From: Bacillota bacterium
GTDB taxonomy: Bacteria; Bacillota; Clostridia; Christensenellales; CAG-917
Assembly: GCA_023665365.1 (NCBI GenBank)
Contig: JAMPEA010000006.1
Location: 1-64,000 of the forward strand
Direction: 5' to 3'
Length of the DNA: 64,000 nt
A program made the translations under genes and the position numbers. The notes beneath the pieces are model-generated. The model ran no database searches. It had not been told where the DNA came from and saw nothing but the letters and a program-made list of their open reading frames with translations. This document shows positions 9,501 through 20,527 of the stretch, in pieces (the stretch's first letter is position 1; the number at the start of each line of letters is the position of its first letter).

Positions 9501-10654
9501 TTATAGCGGGAATATGCGGCATAATTTTTCAAGCCGACCTCTTTTTCCTTGCCGTTCTTGTCTGCTACTTTGACAGCCTTGTATACGAATATCTCTTTGT
9601 ACAACTCTGCGTCGCATAAAACGTTTCTTACGTATTCTTTCAACAGCCTTATATCGTCAGCGTGTTGCTTATATTGCGAAACCTTATATTCGCATAAATA
9701 GTCATTTCCCTTTAATATCCTTTCGCAAACTGCTTTGTCATAGACCGCCTTACCTTTCAAAAGCACTTCGCTTATATCTTCATATTTGTCTAAGCACTCC
9801 TGAATTTTATCCTCTGCGTCAGTTACACAAAAGCTATCCTTTTCACACTCGCCGAATACGTATATATCTTTGATATTTACGGTCATTCCGACTATCAGCT
9901 TTATAAGTGCAGTTATCAAATTCTTTTGAACTGTCTTGTCCAATTCGCTCTCGCCGTTCGACTTAAAAAGAGATTTCAACCTTTCGGACTTTTCCTTTTT
10001 GCCGAGTTTATCATCGCACAGAATTTCTTTTACGCTATCTATATCTGATATTTCAATAGCCAAACCCAAATCGGATTCTACCGTTTCTTTAAATTGCGTC
10101 AACACCTGTTCAAACGTCTGCTCTTCTCCGTCATCGTCAAGCGAGTACAAAAAATGTCCTCTGCTTTTGATGATATGATACAACGCAAGATACACAAGAC
10201 GAATGTCATGCGGGCTTGGATTATGTATGAGTTCTTTTCGCAAATGATAAGCGGTTTTAGTGATTTCGTCCGTGAAATAATTTTTATCCGTATAATTGCT
10301 GTCCGCAAAAAGGATAAACTTTGTATCCATATTCTTGTCAGAACCTATCAACGCGCTGTTTTTCATACGCATAAAAAAGTTCTTATCTATTTTACATATT
10401 TCCTCGTCGAAAAGTTCGCGCAAAAGTTGCAATCTCCACTTTTGCCTTGCCAAACGCCGCCTATTAGTCCTGTTTAATCTTCGAGCTTGCTTCGTCTCTG
10501 CCTCGTCAAACAGACGTACGCCCCACATATCCTTACCCTTAGCTCGTAAAAGATTGTAGTTCATGTCGCTTACTGCCCATCCCACAGATTCCGTGCCCAA
10601 GTCCAGCCCGATATAATAATCCGACATTACGTTATTGTTTCCGTTCTTTTTCAT
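6542..10654 (-). CDS. cas9: Cas9 RNA-guided DNA endonuclease, type II-A
   Basis: This is a full-length 1370-residue Cas9. RuvC-I is YYIGLDLGTESVGWAV with Asp18, the arginine-rich bridge helix lies at about residues 57-80, RuvC-II is KIFVEVPREN with Glu794, HNH is WDLDHIYPRSK with His890, and RuvC-III is HHAHDAYLN with Asp1028. These correspond to D10, E762, H840 and D986 of the S. pyogenes enzyme, so both nuclease sites are intact. The C-terminal 340 residues should hold the PAM-reading domain; its specificity cannot be read from the sequence. I start at the ATG preceded by AGAGGTCAAATT, a good Shine-Dalgarno sequence at proper spacing. An upstream in-frame ATG would add 22 residues with no homology and overlap the tracrRNA promoter. 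It is the first gene of the cas9-cas1-cas2-csn2 operon. Confidence 0.97.
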   Translation of the reverse strand: MKKNGNNNVMSDYYIGLDLGTESVGWAVSDMNYNLLRAKGKDMWGVRLFDEAETKQARRLNRTNRRRLARQKWRLQLLRELFDEEICKIDKNFFMRMKNSALIGSDKNMDTKFILFADSNYTDKNYFTDEITKTAYHLRKELIHNPSPHDIRLVYLALYHIIKSRGHFLYSLDDDGEEQTFEQVLTQFKETVESDLGLAIEISDIDSVKEILCDDKLGKKEKSERLKSLFKSNGESELDKTVQKNLITALIKLIVGMTVNIKDIYVFGECEKDSFCVTDAEDKIQECLDKYEDISEVLLKGKAVYDKAVCERILKGNDYLCEYKVSQYKQHADDIRLLKEYVRNVLCDAELYKEIFVYKAVKVADKNGKEKEVGLKNYAAYSRYKKGDEKTGKTTSEEFCAFLKEKLGKIKEGADEKYFVMWQHIEDGTFAPKLRTSENGCIPNSMHKKELIKILENASSYLPFLNDKDENGLSVVNKIISIFDYKLPYYVGPIGKNSQYGWAVRNKGMEDEKIYPWNWSSIIDERESSRKFIERMKSLCTYTGDNVIARDSLLYSEFAVLNEINNLKLNGNPIDVDAKKLIYQRLYIEKNRKVRLKDIKDLLISEGYAQKGDEISGTDETLNATLSSYHKMKRILAKTSPATVEAIIEHVVLFGDAKNILRSWLKENVPQLCEDDVKYVLSLKFKNWGNLSKRFLTEIYDVDRIDGTGELVSIIDMMRNHNVNLMQLLSGNYEYAKKAREYKLKKSGVASNPLKMIDELYVSPKIRRSIWQALRIVDEIVDVMKSKPRKIFVEVPRENDPSKKNKRTTSRKQQLLDLYQNCKKQSKELLKFIDGDEFKKLQASVDSMSDDKLRAKKLYLYYRQFGKCMYSGESIDLNELYDQNRWDLDHIYPRSKIKDDSLDNLVLVKAELNREKSNTYPIGDGIRNNMYSYWKFLLNAGCISKTKFERLTRSSELTDDELSAFINRQLVETGQSTKAVAEILNTIYGESGNGSKIVYSKAANVSEFRQHFDMLKCRDINDFHHAHDAYLNIVVGNYFDTRFTSDFMRHLKDKEYSLKPEALYKYYVRGAWNAKDDETINVVRKTMSKNSVLYTQMPLEEKGQLFNLNPVKKDDELIPLKKDRKTAIYGGYNSAKGAYWAIVEYQKQTKRGVEKRIAIEAVLIYQKTEYEKDPLAYAQTYWAKDGEIAKIRVNKILYKTLFEIDGARLLISGRTGNQIIFVIANQLLFNYETTKYLRKVLKIAEIYRERKKEISEYELSDVNSEDNINLYDLFIQKCKSNVYAKAFGKVYTNLINCRERFVSISIAEQCKMLSEVIKAFECKAIYAKLKEFGGSTDQVGLIRLNKTFGGKISIIYQSITGLYEKKIVIE

Positions 10655-10703
10655 AATTTGACCTCTGCCTTTTGTATTTTGTTTTTCTATTGAAAAATTT
10701 TTG

Positions 10704-10732
10704 TTGACATATTTTCGCAAATGTGTTTCAAT
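10704..10732 (+). promoter_or_regulatory. Probable tracrRNA promoter
   Basis: TTGACA (10704-10709) is followed after 17 bp by TTCAAT (10727-10732), a perfect -35 box with a four-of-six -10 box. Transcription would start near 10739, just before the anti-repeat. The promoter lies in the cas9 upstream region and faces away from cas9. Confidence 0.6.
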
Positions 10733-10738
10733 ATACTC

Positions 10739-10852
10739 ATCTCAGTTCCTTATGAGACTACATTACAAGTTCAAATAAGCATTATGCGAACTCGTCGTTT
10801 AACGAACCACATTGTGTGGATTATCCGCTGATAACTCGGCGGATATTTTATA
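10739..10852 (+). ncRNA. tracrRNA for the type II-A Cas9
   Basis: Bases 10746-10776 form an anti-repeat to the minus-strand CRISPR repeat. Nine of ten upper-stem bases pair (ACUACAUUAC in the tracrRNA), then comes an AAGU bulge facing GA in the crRNA, then a lower stem of UCAAAU with GUUUGA. This bulge layout is the same as in S. pyogenes. Downstream are four small hairpins: GCAUUAUGC at 10779-10787 in the nexus position, UCGUU/AACGA at 10795-10805, CCACA/UGUGG at 10807-10819, and a terminator AUCCGC/GCGGAU at 10823-10844 followed by AUUUUAU. Location upstream of cas9 on the opposite strand is usual for type II-A. The exact 5' end is inferred from the promoter. Confidence 0.88.
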
Positions 10853-10854
10853 TT

Positions 10855-11212
10855 ATTTAAATATTATCATATATGGCGTACCGTTTTCGGTACATCATTT
10901 GTGATATATGGAGGCACCTAAATCAGCATCTAAACGTCTCTATAAATATAGTACATTTAATTCTAAATTAGTCAATGCCAAATTGAAAACTTTTCACAGT
11001 TTTTCCATAAAATATAACTCAATCGAGAAATCAAATTATTATCTTCGCTTATCATTATAATAAAACTGCTTGACACAAAACAAGTTAAACACAAACTGCA
11101 CTTTTTATTATTTGAAATGAAAGAGAAACTCGGCGCACTCAAAAGCATGTACGAGTGCGATAATCCGCTAAAACTCGCAATTTAGACGCGATACGCAAAA
11201 ACTAAAAAGTAG
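10855..11212. other. Intergenic AT-rich stretch with no supported gene
   Basis: This DNA between the tracrRNA terminator and the first palindromic element holds no convincing gene. A plus-strand frame of 22 codons (11117-11185, ending YECDNPLKLAI) has protein-like composition and ends within an element half-copy (AAACTCGCAATTTAG). It has no Shine-Dalgarno sequence and may be the 3' relic of a lost gene. A near-palindrome GTACCGTTTTCGGTAC sits around 10878. Confidence 0.4.
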
Positions 11213-11330
11213 CCAAAACTCGTGATTTAGATGAGAGGCGCGAAAGTGACGCTTGAATGACAAGCCTAACGTACAAAACGTACGTGACGAATAAAAAATT
11301 TCGGGGTCCCCATAAAATGCCCCAAGGGGT

Positions 11331-11358
11331 CCCCATAAAATGTCCCTATTTTATGGGG
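11331..11358. repeat. GTCCCC hairpin repeat
   Basis: CCCCATAAAAT and ATTTTATGGGG form a perfect 11-bp stem around GTCCCT, preceded by GGGGT. A truncated copy lies directly upstream at 11303-11319. The same hairpin occurs at 20826-20853 with a compensated base pair (CCCCACAAAAT with ATTTTGTGGGG) and at 32351-32375 with a G-T pair, so the stem is conserved as a structure. Confidence 0.7.
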
Positions 11359-11373
11359 TAATTTTTGTGGGGG

Positions 11374-11498
11374 CAAAACACCAAGCAAAAGATTTTTGGG
11401 TAATATTTTGAAAAATCTTAGCAAAAATGTTTTGCGCGGTAGTAACGAAAAAATTTTACTGAAAGGAAAGCACTCACATTTTATATGTGGGAGCTTTC
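11374..11498 (+). ncRNA. Hairpin-rich insert inside the ntpD palindrome, possible structured RNA
   Basis: Three nested or consecutive stems can be drawn. CAAAACA (11374-11380) pairs with TGTTTTG (11428-11434). Inside it AAGATTTTT (11389-11397) pairs with AAAAATCTT (11411-11419). Then GAAAGC (11466-11471) pairs with GCTTTC (11493-11498) and continues inward with CTCACAT against ATGTGGG. No coding frame runs through it. The strand is a guess, since stems look alike on both strands; it could equally be a decayed mobile element. Confidence 0.3.
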
Positions 11499-11541
11499 AA
11501 AACAGTACATATTTTTTCGTTTGACAAAGCATATCGCTAAA

Positions 11542-12171
11542 TCAAGAGTTTTGGAGCATGGATTTGACTTTCATCAGGCGCGTAGTAGCCCCGCGCTCGT
11601 TCTCGTCCAATTTCATCGTGATATACTTTATAGTCTCTTCAAGCTGAGGTATCATGACGTATTCGAGGGCGTTGACGCGACGGCGATTGCGCTCGATTTC
11701 GTCGGCGAGCATATTGCAGGTTTTTTCCACTTCGGCGAGCTTTAAGAGTTTTGGCAGCAGAGTGGACAGCGACGCGACAGCGCTGTCGAGCTCGCTCGTG
11801 ACCGACGCAAAGGAATAGGGATAAAGCTCCTGCGTGCCATTGTTGATGATTTCAAATACGGGGACTTCGACGCTCATCACGTTTTGCGAGGATACGTTGA
11901 GTTCCACCTTAGTGCCGGGCAAGGCAATCGCTTCCTCGATAACCGCGTCTGACGACACTGCGCGCGCAAGCATAAAGGATTTGAGGGATTCTTGAAGTTC
12001 GCCCTCGACCTCCTCTCTGAGGCGCTTGTTTTCGCGCACGTAAAGCATAAATCTGCGAATCATCTCGTCGGATTTATCTTTTAGCAATTTATGTCCGCGA
12101 GTGGCGGTTTTGAGGCGCGTTTTGAGGCGTCTCAACTCCATTCGCGTGGGATTGACGTTGAGTTTTGCCAT
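11542..12171 (-). CDS. ntpD: V-type ATPase subunit D (central rotor shaft)
   Basis: The 209-residue protein begins [20 protein letters not shown], the characteristic start of V/A-ATPase subunit D, and consists of two long coiled-coil helices at its ends. Subunit D forms the axle inside the A3B3 head and transmits rotation to the membrane ring. It is the last gene of the operon and its ATG shares bases with the ntpB stop codon. The extreme C-terminus (QNS) and the TGA stop are encoded inside the arm of the palindromic element, so the native end of the gene may have been replaced when the element arrived. Confidence 0.95.
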   Translation of the reverse strand: MAKLNVNPTRMELRRLKTRLKTATRGHKLLKDKSDEMIRRFMLYVRENKRLREEVEGELQESLKSFMLARAVSSDAVIEEAIALPGTKVELNVSSQNVMSVEVPVFEIINNGTQELYPYSFASVTSELDSAVASLSTLLPKLLKLAEVEKTCNMLADEIERNRRRVNALEYVMIPQLEETIKYITMKLDENERGATTRLMKVKSMLQNS

Positions 12172-13556
12172 TACTCGTTCCTCGTTTTATTGTCGAGATA
12201 CTTTTCGAGATACTCGTCTCTGATACGTTTCAGTTCGCTTCTCGGGAGCAGTCTAAGCAAGTCCCAGCCGAGGTTTAGGGTCTCCTTGATGGGACGATTT
12301 GTATTGAAGCCCTGCGAGATATACTGTTTTTCAAACTCGTCGGCGAACTTTGCGAATTTTTTATCCGTTTCGGTGAGCGCGGAGTCGCCCAAGATAGAGC
12401 TAAGCTCCTTAGCCTCTTTGCCCTGCGCGTACGCGCTGAAAAGCTGGTTCATCGTATCGGCGTGGTCCTCTCTCGTCTTGCCCTTGCCGATGCCCTTGTC
12501 TTTTAGACGCGACAGCGACGGCATAACGTCGATAGGCGGAACTATGCCCTTTTTATACAACTCGCGCGAGATGATAATCTGCCCCTCGGTGATATATCCC
12601 GTGAGGTCGGGGATTGGGTGGGTCTTGTCGTCCTCGGGCATAGTGAGGATAGGGATTTGCGTAATCGAGCCTTTTTTGCCCACGATTCTGCCTGCGCGCT
12701 CGTACATACTGGCGAGGTCGGTGTACATATATCCAGGATAGCCGCGACGACCGGGGACTTCCTTACGCGCGGCGGACACCTCGCGCAGCGCCTCTGCGTA
12801 GTTGGTTATATCGGTGGTGATGACGAGCACGTGCATATCCTTTTCAAACGCGAGATATTCCGCGGCGGTTAGCGCCATACGCGGAGTGGAAATACGCTCG
12901 ACGGCGGGGTCGTTTGCGAGGTTGATAAACATGACCGCGCGCTCGATTGCGCCCGTCTTTCTGAAATCGTTGATAAAGAAATCCGCTTCCTCAAACGTGA
13001 TGCCGACAGCCGCGAACACGACCGCGAACTTTTCGTTTTTGCCGAGGACCTTTGCCTGTCTCGCAATCTGAGCGGCAAGCTCGGCGTGCGGCATACCCGA
13101 CATAGAAAACACGGGGAGTTTCTGTCCGCGCACGAGCGTATTGAGCCCGTCTATCGCGCTGATGCCCGTTTGAATGAACTCGTCGGGATAGTCGCGCGCG
13201 ACGGGATTGATGGGCTGACCGTTTATGTCCATCTTCTTTTCGGGGATAATGGGCGCGCCGCCGTCGCGCGGTCTGCCCATGCCGTCGAAAACCCTGCCGA
13301 GCATATCCTCGCTGACGCCGAGTTCGATGCAGTGTCCCAAAAATCTCGCCTTGGACGTGGACATTTTTATACCCTGCGACGGCTCGAACAGCTGAACGAG
13401 CGCTTTGTCCTTGTTGATTTCGAGCACTTTGCCGCTGCGGATTTCGCCGTTTTCCTGACGGATTTCGACGAGTTCGTTATACTTAACGCCCTCTACGCCC
13501 TCGACGAGCATAAGCGGTCCGACAATTTCTCTAATGGTGTTGTATTCTTTAAGCAT
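12171..13556 (-). CDS. ntpB: V-type ATPase non-catalytic subunit B
   Basis: This 461-residue protein is a subunit B: it starts with the beta-barrel segment ([20 protein letters not shown]) and has [20 protein letters not shown] followed by [10 protein letters not shown] where subunit A has a Walker A motif, so it binds nucleotide without catalysing hydrolysis. The [19 protein letters not shown] and [20 protein letters not shown] segments are typical of the family. Length is standard. It overlaps both neighbours by one base (ntpA stop, ntpD start), indicating tight translational coupling within the operon. Confidence 0.97.
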   Translation of the reverse strand: MLKEYNTIREIVGPLMLVEGVEGVKYNELVEIRQENGEIRSGKVLEINKDKALVQLFEPSQGIKMSTSKARFLGHCIELGVSEDMLGRVFDGMGRPRDGGAPIIPEKKMDINGQPINPVARDYPDEFIQTGISAIDGLNTLVRGQKLPVFSMSGMPHAELAAQIARQAKVLGKNEKFAVVFAAVGITFEEADFFINDFRKTGAIERAVMFINLANDPAVERISTPRMALTAAEYLAFEKDMHVLVITTDITNYAEALREVSAARKEVPGRRGYPGYMYTDLASMYERAGRIVGKKGSITQIPILTMPEDDKTHPIPDLTGYITEGQIIISRELYKKGIVPPIDVMPSLSRLKDKGIGKGKTREDHADTMNQLFSAYAQGKEAKELSSILGDSALTETDKKFAKFADEFEKQYISQGFNTNRPIKETLNLGWDLLRLLPRSELKRIRDEYLEKYLDNKTRNE

Positions 13557-15322
13557 CAGAATTCCTCCCTATCGCCGACTAACTCGGACATCTCTTTTTT
13601 GATTTCGCCGAGGATTTCGTCGAATTTGGATATTTCCGCCTCCGGGATATACTTCGCCCTGCCGATTTGTTCTCTGACGGGCAATTCGAGAATGTCCTCG
13701 ATGTCCACGTTTTCGTCGAGGGCTTCGCTTGCGAGGCGGTCGAATTCGAGTATCAAGCGCATCATAAGCTGCTGCTTTTGAAGCGAAGTGTACGTATCCA
13801 CCTCGTGGAACGCGTTTTGGTGCAAGTAGTCCTCTCTTATGGACTTTGCGGTTTCCATAGTAAGTCTGTTTGCGGGAGACAGCGCGTCCATGCCGACGAG
13901 TCGCACGATTTCGTCGAGCTGAGCCTCCTCCTGCAAGATGCGCATACACGCGGCGCGTAAAGACATCCACTCGTCGCCGACGTGTTCGCCGTACCAATCG
14001 CCGAGCCTGTCCGCGTAGAGCGAATAGCTTTGTATCCAGTCCACCGCAGGGAAGTGACGCTTGTAGGCGAGCGATGCGCTAAGCCCCCAGAACACCTTGA
14101 CAATCCTCAAAGTGGCTTGCGCGACGGGTTCGGACAAGTCGCCGCCGGGAGGCGACACCGCGCCGATAGCCGTGATAGAGCCGGTCACGTCCTCGCTTCC
14201 GAGCACCTTGACCATGCCTGCGCGCTCGTAAAACTCGGCAAGACGGGAGCTGAGGTATGCCGGATAGCCTTCCTCGCCGGGCATCTCTTCGAGACGACCC
14301 GACATCTCGCGGAGCGCTTCCGCCCAGCGCGAGGTGGAGTCCGCCATAATTGCGACCGAGTAGCCCATATCTCTGAAATATTCCGCAATGGTTATGCCCG
14401 TATAGATGGAAGCCTCGCGCGCCGCGACGGGCATATCCGAAGTGTTTGCGATAAGCACCGTGCGCTTCATAAGCGGCTGACCGCTACGCGGGTCGATAAG
14501 CGCGGGGAACTCGTTTAAAACGTCCGTCATCTCGTTGCCGCGCTCGCCGCAGCCCACGTACACGATAATATCCGCGTCCGCCCATTTTGCGAGCTGATGC
14601 TGTACGACGGTCTTTCCGCTTCCGAAAGGTCCCGGGACTGCCGCAACGCCGCCCTTTGCTATTGGGAACAGCGTATCTATAACCCTCTGCCCCGTGACAA
14701 GCGGGGTGAGCGGCGATAATTTTTCTTTATAAGGTCTGCCCTTGCGCACGGGCCACTTTTGGAGCATCGTGACGTTTTTATCGCCCGCTTCGGTTTCGAC
14801 GACGGCGACGGTATCGTCAACGGTGAACTCGCCCTCTTTGATTTCCTTGATAATGCCGCTTACGCCGTAGGGAACCATAATCTTGTGCGTGATGAGCACG
14901 TTCTCCTGCACGGTGCCGACCACCGAGCCGCACTCCACTCTGTCGCCGACGGCAACCGCGGGCTTAAACGCCCACAGCTTTTCGTGGTCCACCGCGGGGA
15001 GATAAACTCCGCGTTCTATTCTGTCGCCCGCCATCTCTTTGAGCTTTGCAAGCGGACGCTGTATTCCGTCGTAAATGCCCTCGATGAGTCCCGGAGCAAG
15101 CTCGACAGAAAGCGGTTCGCCCGTGGAAACCACGTCCTCGTCCGGACCTAAGCCGCTCGTCTCCTCGTACACTTGAATGGAGGCTTTGTCGCCTCTGAGC
15201 TCGATAATCTCGCCGATGAGCTTTTTGTCGCTCACCTGCACGACGTCGAACATCTTGCACTCCGCCATACCCTCCGCGATGATGAGCGGACCTGATACTT
15301 TTACGATTTTTCCTGTTTTCAT
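13556..15322 (-). CDS. ntpA: V-type ATPase catalytic subunit A
   Basis: The 588-residue protein is the catalytic subunit. The P-loop GPFGSGKT is at residues 231-238, preceded by the bulge domain (about 115-185) that distinguishes subunit A from F-type beta. [12 protein letters not shown] and [32 protein letters not shown] are hallmark segments. It hydrolyses ATP at the A/B interfaces (or makes it when run in reverse). One base separates its reading frame from ntpF, and it overlaps ntpB by one base. Confidence 0.98.
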   Translation of the reverse strand: MKTGKIVKVSGPLIIAEGMAECKMFDVVQVSDKKLIGEIIELRGDKASIQVYEETSGLGPDEDVVSTGEPLSVELAPGLIEGIYDGIQRPLAKLKEMAGDRIERGVYLPAVDHEKLWAFKPAVAVGDRVECGSVVGTVQENVLITHKIMVPYGVSGIIKEIKEGEFTVDDTVAVVETEAGDKNVTMLQKWPVRKGRPYKEKLSPLTPLVTGQRVIDTLFPIAKGGVAAVPGPFGSGKTVVQHQLAKWADADIIVYVGCGERGNEMTDVLNEFPALIDPRSGQPLMKRTVLIANTSDMPVAAREASIYTGITIAEYFRDMGYSVAIMADSTSRWAEALREMSGRLEEMPGEEGYPAYLSSRLAEFYERAGMVKVLGSEDVTGSITAIGAVSPPGGDLSEPVAQATLRIVKVFWGLSASLAYKRHFPAVDWIQSYSLYADRLGDWYGEHVGDEWMSLRAACMRILQEEAQLDEIVRLVGMDALSPANRLTMETAKSIREDYLHQNAFHEVDTYTSLQKQQLMMRLILEFDRLASEALDENVDIEDILELPVREQIGRAKYIPEAEISKFDEILGEIKKEMSELVGDREEF

Positions 15323-15323
15323 A

Positions 15324-15662
15324 TTAGTCCTCTTTGTTGTCTGCGAGCACGTTTGTCCCGATAGCCTTTTCGACGTTTGCGTCGATGCCTTTAAGTCCGA
15401 GGTTCAAGCTGCCCTCTGCCGACGGTATCGGCACTATGACCGGATAAGCGCGCGCCTTATATCTCTTTATATACATTTCCGCTTGAAGCGCGACTTTTTC
15501 CGTCACGAAAATGACAGAGTAATTGCGCGCCAAACTATGCACGGTTTCCCTTGCTTGAATTTCCCCCTCGACGGGGAACACGTCAACCCCAATCGCCTTG
15601 AACGCCAACACGGAGTCCTTATCGCCTACAACCGCAATCGCACCCTCACGCATATAACTCAC
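15324..15662 (-). CDS. ntpF: V-type ATPase subunit F
   Basis: A 112-residue Rossmann-like protein with [23 protein letters not shown] at the N-terminus and a conserved [11 protein letters not shown] near the C-terminus, both features of V/A-ATPase subunit F. This subunit binds the D shaft in the central stalk. The frame starts inside the end of ntpC (17-nt overlap). An internal ATG three codons on (MREGAIAVV) could be the true start. Subunit naming follows the A-type convention; Enterococcus papers call this NtpG, so symbols vary. Confidence 0.93.
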   Translation of the reverse strand: MSYMREGAIAVVGDKDSVLAFKAIGVDVFPVEGEIQARETVHSLARNYSVIFVTEKVALQAEMYIKRYKARAYPVIVPIPSAEGSLNLGLKGIDANVEKAIGTNVLADNKED

Positions 15663-16611
15663 GTATCCTTTCTTTTATTTTGGCTTGGTCAACGCCGTTT
15701 TTGATGCCCGCGACCGCGAGCTTTGCCACGCGTATCTGCGTGACTTTGGTAAGATAGTACGCCACGATGGGCGCGACGCCGAAAAGGTCGTCCTTTTCGT
15801 CCTTCCACATTTTGAGCAAGGCGTTATCGACAGTCACTTCGAACGCGACAAGATTGTTTTCGTCAACGGCTTTATTCACCCAATCGCCGTAGTAGGTGCG
15901 GCGGCACTTTTCTTTGAGCGCGTCGAGCGACTGCTCGTATATGGACGGCAAAAAGTCAAGCTCGCCGCCCTCTATAAAGCCCTCGGCAAAATACGCCTTG
16001 GACAGTCCCAAACGCTTGCACCTCAAAAACGCGTTGATATTTGCGGCGTCCGCCTTGACGGTGAAATACTTCCTTTGGATTTTTTCGCTCTTTTTGAAAG
16101 TGGAAAAAACGTATTCGTATAACGCCTTATCCGCAATGCAATCTACCTTATGCGGAGATACGCTATCTGTCGTAGCAAGTTTTTTAAGCTCGGCGACAGC
16201 GTTTGAAAAATGCGCGGGAACGTCGTGTTTGCCGTCCTGCTCCACCCAGCTTTTCACCTCGTCGAACTCGTATTTGCCGCTCGGAGCTTTGACGGCGGGT
16301 TTGCCCGTGACGCTGCTTTTAAACGCGGATTTGAGATTTAAAAAGTCATATTCCGCCAAGAACGCGTCGAGCGCTCCGTCCACGTTGAACTCCTTTAAAA
16401 ACTCTGCGGCGCGCGTCTCCTCCACGCAAAACAGCGCGTCGAAATCGCCGTCCGCAACGGACGCGCCCGAGCCGAAGCCCATATCCGCAAGCGCCTTAAA
16501 CGCGGCTTCCGCCGAGGTACAGTCAAGCAGTCTCCCCACCGATTGCGAGGAGAACAGCGAAGTTTCCATACTCTTGACTCTTGCGTTTTGGTATACGAAC
16601 TTGTCAGACAT
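15646..16611 (-). CDS. ntpC: V-type ATPase subunit C (d), rotor collar
   Basis: The 321-residue helical protein begins KFVYQNARVKSMETSLFSSQ and has repeated segments of the V/A-ATPase subunit C family (LLDCTSAEAAFKALADMGFG; FLRCKRLGLSKAYFAEGFIEGG). It caps the membrane ring and carries the central stalk. It lies between ntpE, one base upstream, and ntpF, which it overlaps. The sequence is divergent and lysine/alanine-rich, but position and length leave little doubt. Confidence 0.92.
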   Translation of the reverse strand: MSDKFVYQNARVKSMETSLFSSQSVGRLLDCTSAEAAFKALADMGFGSGASVADGDFDALFCVEETRAAEFLKEFNVDGALDAFLAEYDFLNLKSAFKSSVTGKPAVKAPSGKYEFDEVKSWVEQDGKHDVPAHFSNAVAELKKLATTDSVSPHKVDCIADKALYEYVFSTFKKSEKIQRKYFTVKADAANINAFLRCKRLGLSKAYFAEGFIEGGELDFLPSIYEQSLDALKEKCRRTYYGDWVNKAVDENNLVAFEVTVDNALLKMWKDEKDDLFGVAPIVAYYLTKVTQIRVAKLAVAGIKNGVDQAKIKERIRELYA

Positions 16612-16612
16612 A

Positions 16613-17188
16613 TCAGCCGAATAATTCCTTTGCTATCTGCATTTCGGTTTCCTCGCGCAGAAGCGCGATTTCCACGTCGAAAGTTAGATTTTTATCTACG
16701 CCCTTGCCGCGCAAAATCATTCCGTCGAAGTCGCCGTACTCGTCGGACAGCGTAAGCGAAATGCCCTTGACCGCGCCTACGCCCGCAACGTCGCTTGCGC
16801 TTATAAGGTCTTTTTGCCCTTTGCCCAAGGTAACTGCGTCGCCGTCCTCGGCGACCGCGCCGAGCATAGACAGAAGCAGACGGCGAAGCGTATCGCCGTT
16901 AAGCGCGGCGAGTTTTTCGGTCGCGCGCGAATACACGCCGTCGAGCAGTTTTGTCTTAGCCGCAAGCATAATCTTTTTCGCGTCAAGTTCGGCAACGGTT
17001 TTCGAGCGCGCCTCTATATCGGCGACCATCTTGTCCGTTTCCGCCTTGTATCTGAAAATGTACGACTTGCAGTACTGCGCCGCCTCTGCGAGTATGTCGT
17101 CGGCTTTCGCTTTCTGTTCCTGAACAAAGGAATTCGCGCGGGTTTTGGCGTCGGATATGATTTTTTGTACGATGCTTTCTTTGCTCAT
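16613..17188 (-). CDS. ntpE: V-type ATPase subunit E (peripheral stalk)
   Basis: The 191-residue protein starts with an alanine/lysine-rich coiled coil (IISDAKTRANSFVQEQKAKADDILAE) followed by a globular domain ending in EIALLREETEMQIAKELFG, which is typical of subunit E. Paired with subunit G it forms the peripheral stalks that hold the A3B3 head still. It begins two bases after the ntpK stop codon. Confidence 0.92.
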   Translation of the reverse strand: MSKESIVQKIISDAKTRANSFVQEQKAKADDILAEAAQYCKSYIFRYKAETDKMVADIEARSKTVAELDAKKIMLAAKTKLLDGVYSRATEKLAALNGDTLRRLLLSMLGAVAEDGDAVTLGKGQKDLISASDVAGVGAVKGISLTLSDEYGDFDGMILRGKGVDKNLTFDVEIALLREETEMQIAKELFG

Positions 17189-17190
17189 AC

Positions 17191-19708
<2,518 letters not shown>

Positions 19709-19710
19709 TG

Positions 19711-20055
19711 TCAGTCTTGAACGGTTTGTTCGTCAATAATATATTTGGCAAGTAGAATTTCTACGACCTTATCCGCACATTCCTCGACGGCGGGCTTTTT
19801 TTCCTCGATGAAATACTCGGCGTCCTCGGCGCCTTTTTTCAAAATTTCGTCGGTCTTTTCGGCGGCGCGTTCGCGTGCGCTTTGCAGGATATTTGCCCTA
19901 TCCTGCTTACATTCGCCGATAGTGGCTTTCTTCTCCGCCTCGGCGTCCGCCTCGGCTTTGAGCACGATGTTTTTGCCGCGTTGATAGGCGTTCTTTTGCA
20001 TCTTTTCCGCCTTTTCCTCGGCTTCTCTCACGTCTTTAAGCACGTCGTCTATCAT
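19711..20055 (-). CDS. V-type ATPase subunit G/H (peripheral stalk coiled coil)
   Basis: The 114-residue, charged, almost wholly alpha-helical protein (MIDDVLKDVREAEEKAEKMQ, then a run rich in Ala, Glu and Lys) fits the small coiled-coil stalk subunit found directly before subunit I in V/A-ATPase operons, where it pairs with subunit E. There is no catalytic motif; the assignment rests on composition, size and position. Its ATG overlaps the rpiB stop codon (ATGA), which ties the ATPase operon to rpiB. Confidence 0.85.
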   Translation of the reverse strand: MIDDVLKDVREAEEKAEKMQKNAYQRGKNIVLKAEADAEAEKKATIGECKQDRANILQSARERAAEKTDEILKKGAEDAEYFIEEKKPAVEECADKVVEILLAKYIIDEQTVQD

Positions 20056-20501
20056 AGATTACCCTCTTCGATGTCGCTTATCATATCCAATCGCCTCTGA
20101 TGCCTGCCGCCCTCGTATTCGGCGGTGAACCAAGCCTCAACGATTTTCTCCGCCTCGGCGGGAGTGACAACTCTGCCCCCGAGCGCGATTATATTTGCGT
20201 TGTTGTGATTTTTGGTGAGCTTAGCCATATAGGTATTCGTCACGACAGCCGCCCTTATCCCTTTGACCTTGTTTGCGGCAATGGAAATGCCAATGCCCGT
20301 GCCGCACATAACTACGCCGAGGTCGCACTCGCCCGAGGCGACCGCCTTTGCAACCTTCTCGCCGTACAGCGGATAATCGACCGAACTTTCGTCAAAACAA
20401 CCGAAGTCCTTCACTTCCGCCCCCAAGCGTTCGAGCGTACTTACAACGCTGTCTTTCAGCACAAAACCGCCGTGGTCGCACCCGATAGCAACTTTAACCA
20501 T
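20052..20501 (-). CDS. rpiB: Ribose-5-phosphate isomerase B
   Basis: The 149-residue protein has the RpiB/LacAB fold start VAIGCDHGGFVLKD (Asp9, His10), the catalytic Cys66 in VVMCGTGIGISI, and the conserved NTYMAKLTKNHNNANIIALG. Cys66 fits RpiB, which interconverts ribose-5-phosphate and ribulose-5-phosphate, better than the galactose-6-phosphate isomerase subunits. It is the first gene of the V-ATPase transcript and overlaps the next gene by four bases. I see no functional reason for that pairing beyond a shared promoter. Confidence 0.93.
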   Translation of the reverse strand: MVKVAIGCDHGGFVLKDSVVSTLERLGAEVKDFGCFDESSVDYPLYGEKVAKAVASGECDLGVVMCGTGIGISIAANKVKGIRAAVVTNTYMAKLTKNHNNANIIALGGRVVTPAEAEKIVEAWFTAEYEGGRHQRRLDMISDIEEGNL

Positions 20502-20527
20502 AACAAAGCTCCCTAATAATTTAGTTT

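Larger units (their letters stand above)
11213..11554. repeat. Long palindromic 3'-end element at ntpD, with internal insert
   Basis: The 17-bp outer arms 11213-11229 and 11538-11554 (CCAAAACTCGTGATTTA against its complement) match with one mismatch. Next to the left arm is the family signature GATGAGAGGCGCGAAA, and next to the right arm TTTGACAAAGCATATCGC. The ntpD stop codon and the codons for its last residues lie inside the right arm. Unlike the other copies, the centre is expanded by about 200 bp of hairpin-rich sequence (described separately), and the right inner stem is missing. The element is one of four in the window. Confidence 0.75.

Noticed and set aside
10655-10720. Longer Cas9 N-terminus starting at 10720
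   Set aside because: The 22 extra residues have no similarity to Cas9, the ATG has no ribosome site, and this DNA carries the tracrRNA promoter. The ATG at 10654 has AGAGGTC before it.
11374-11498. A known riboswitch or T-box
   Set aside because: I could not fit the conserved core of any class I know, and no gene with a suitable start follows in either direction.
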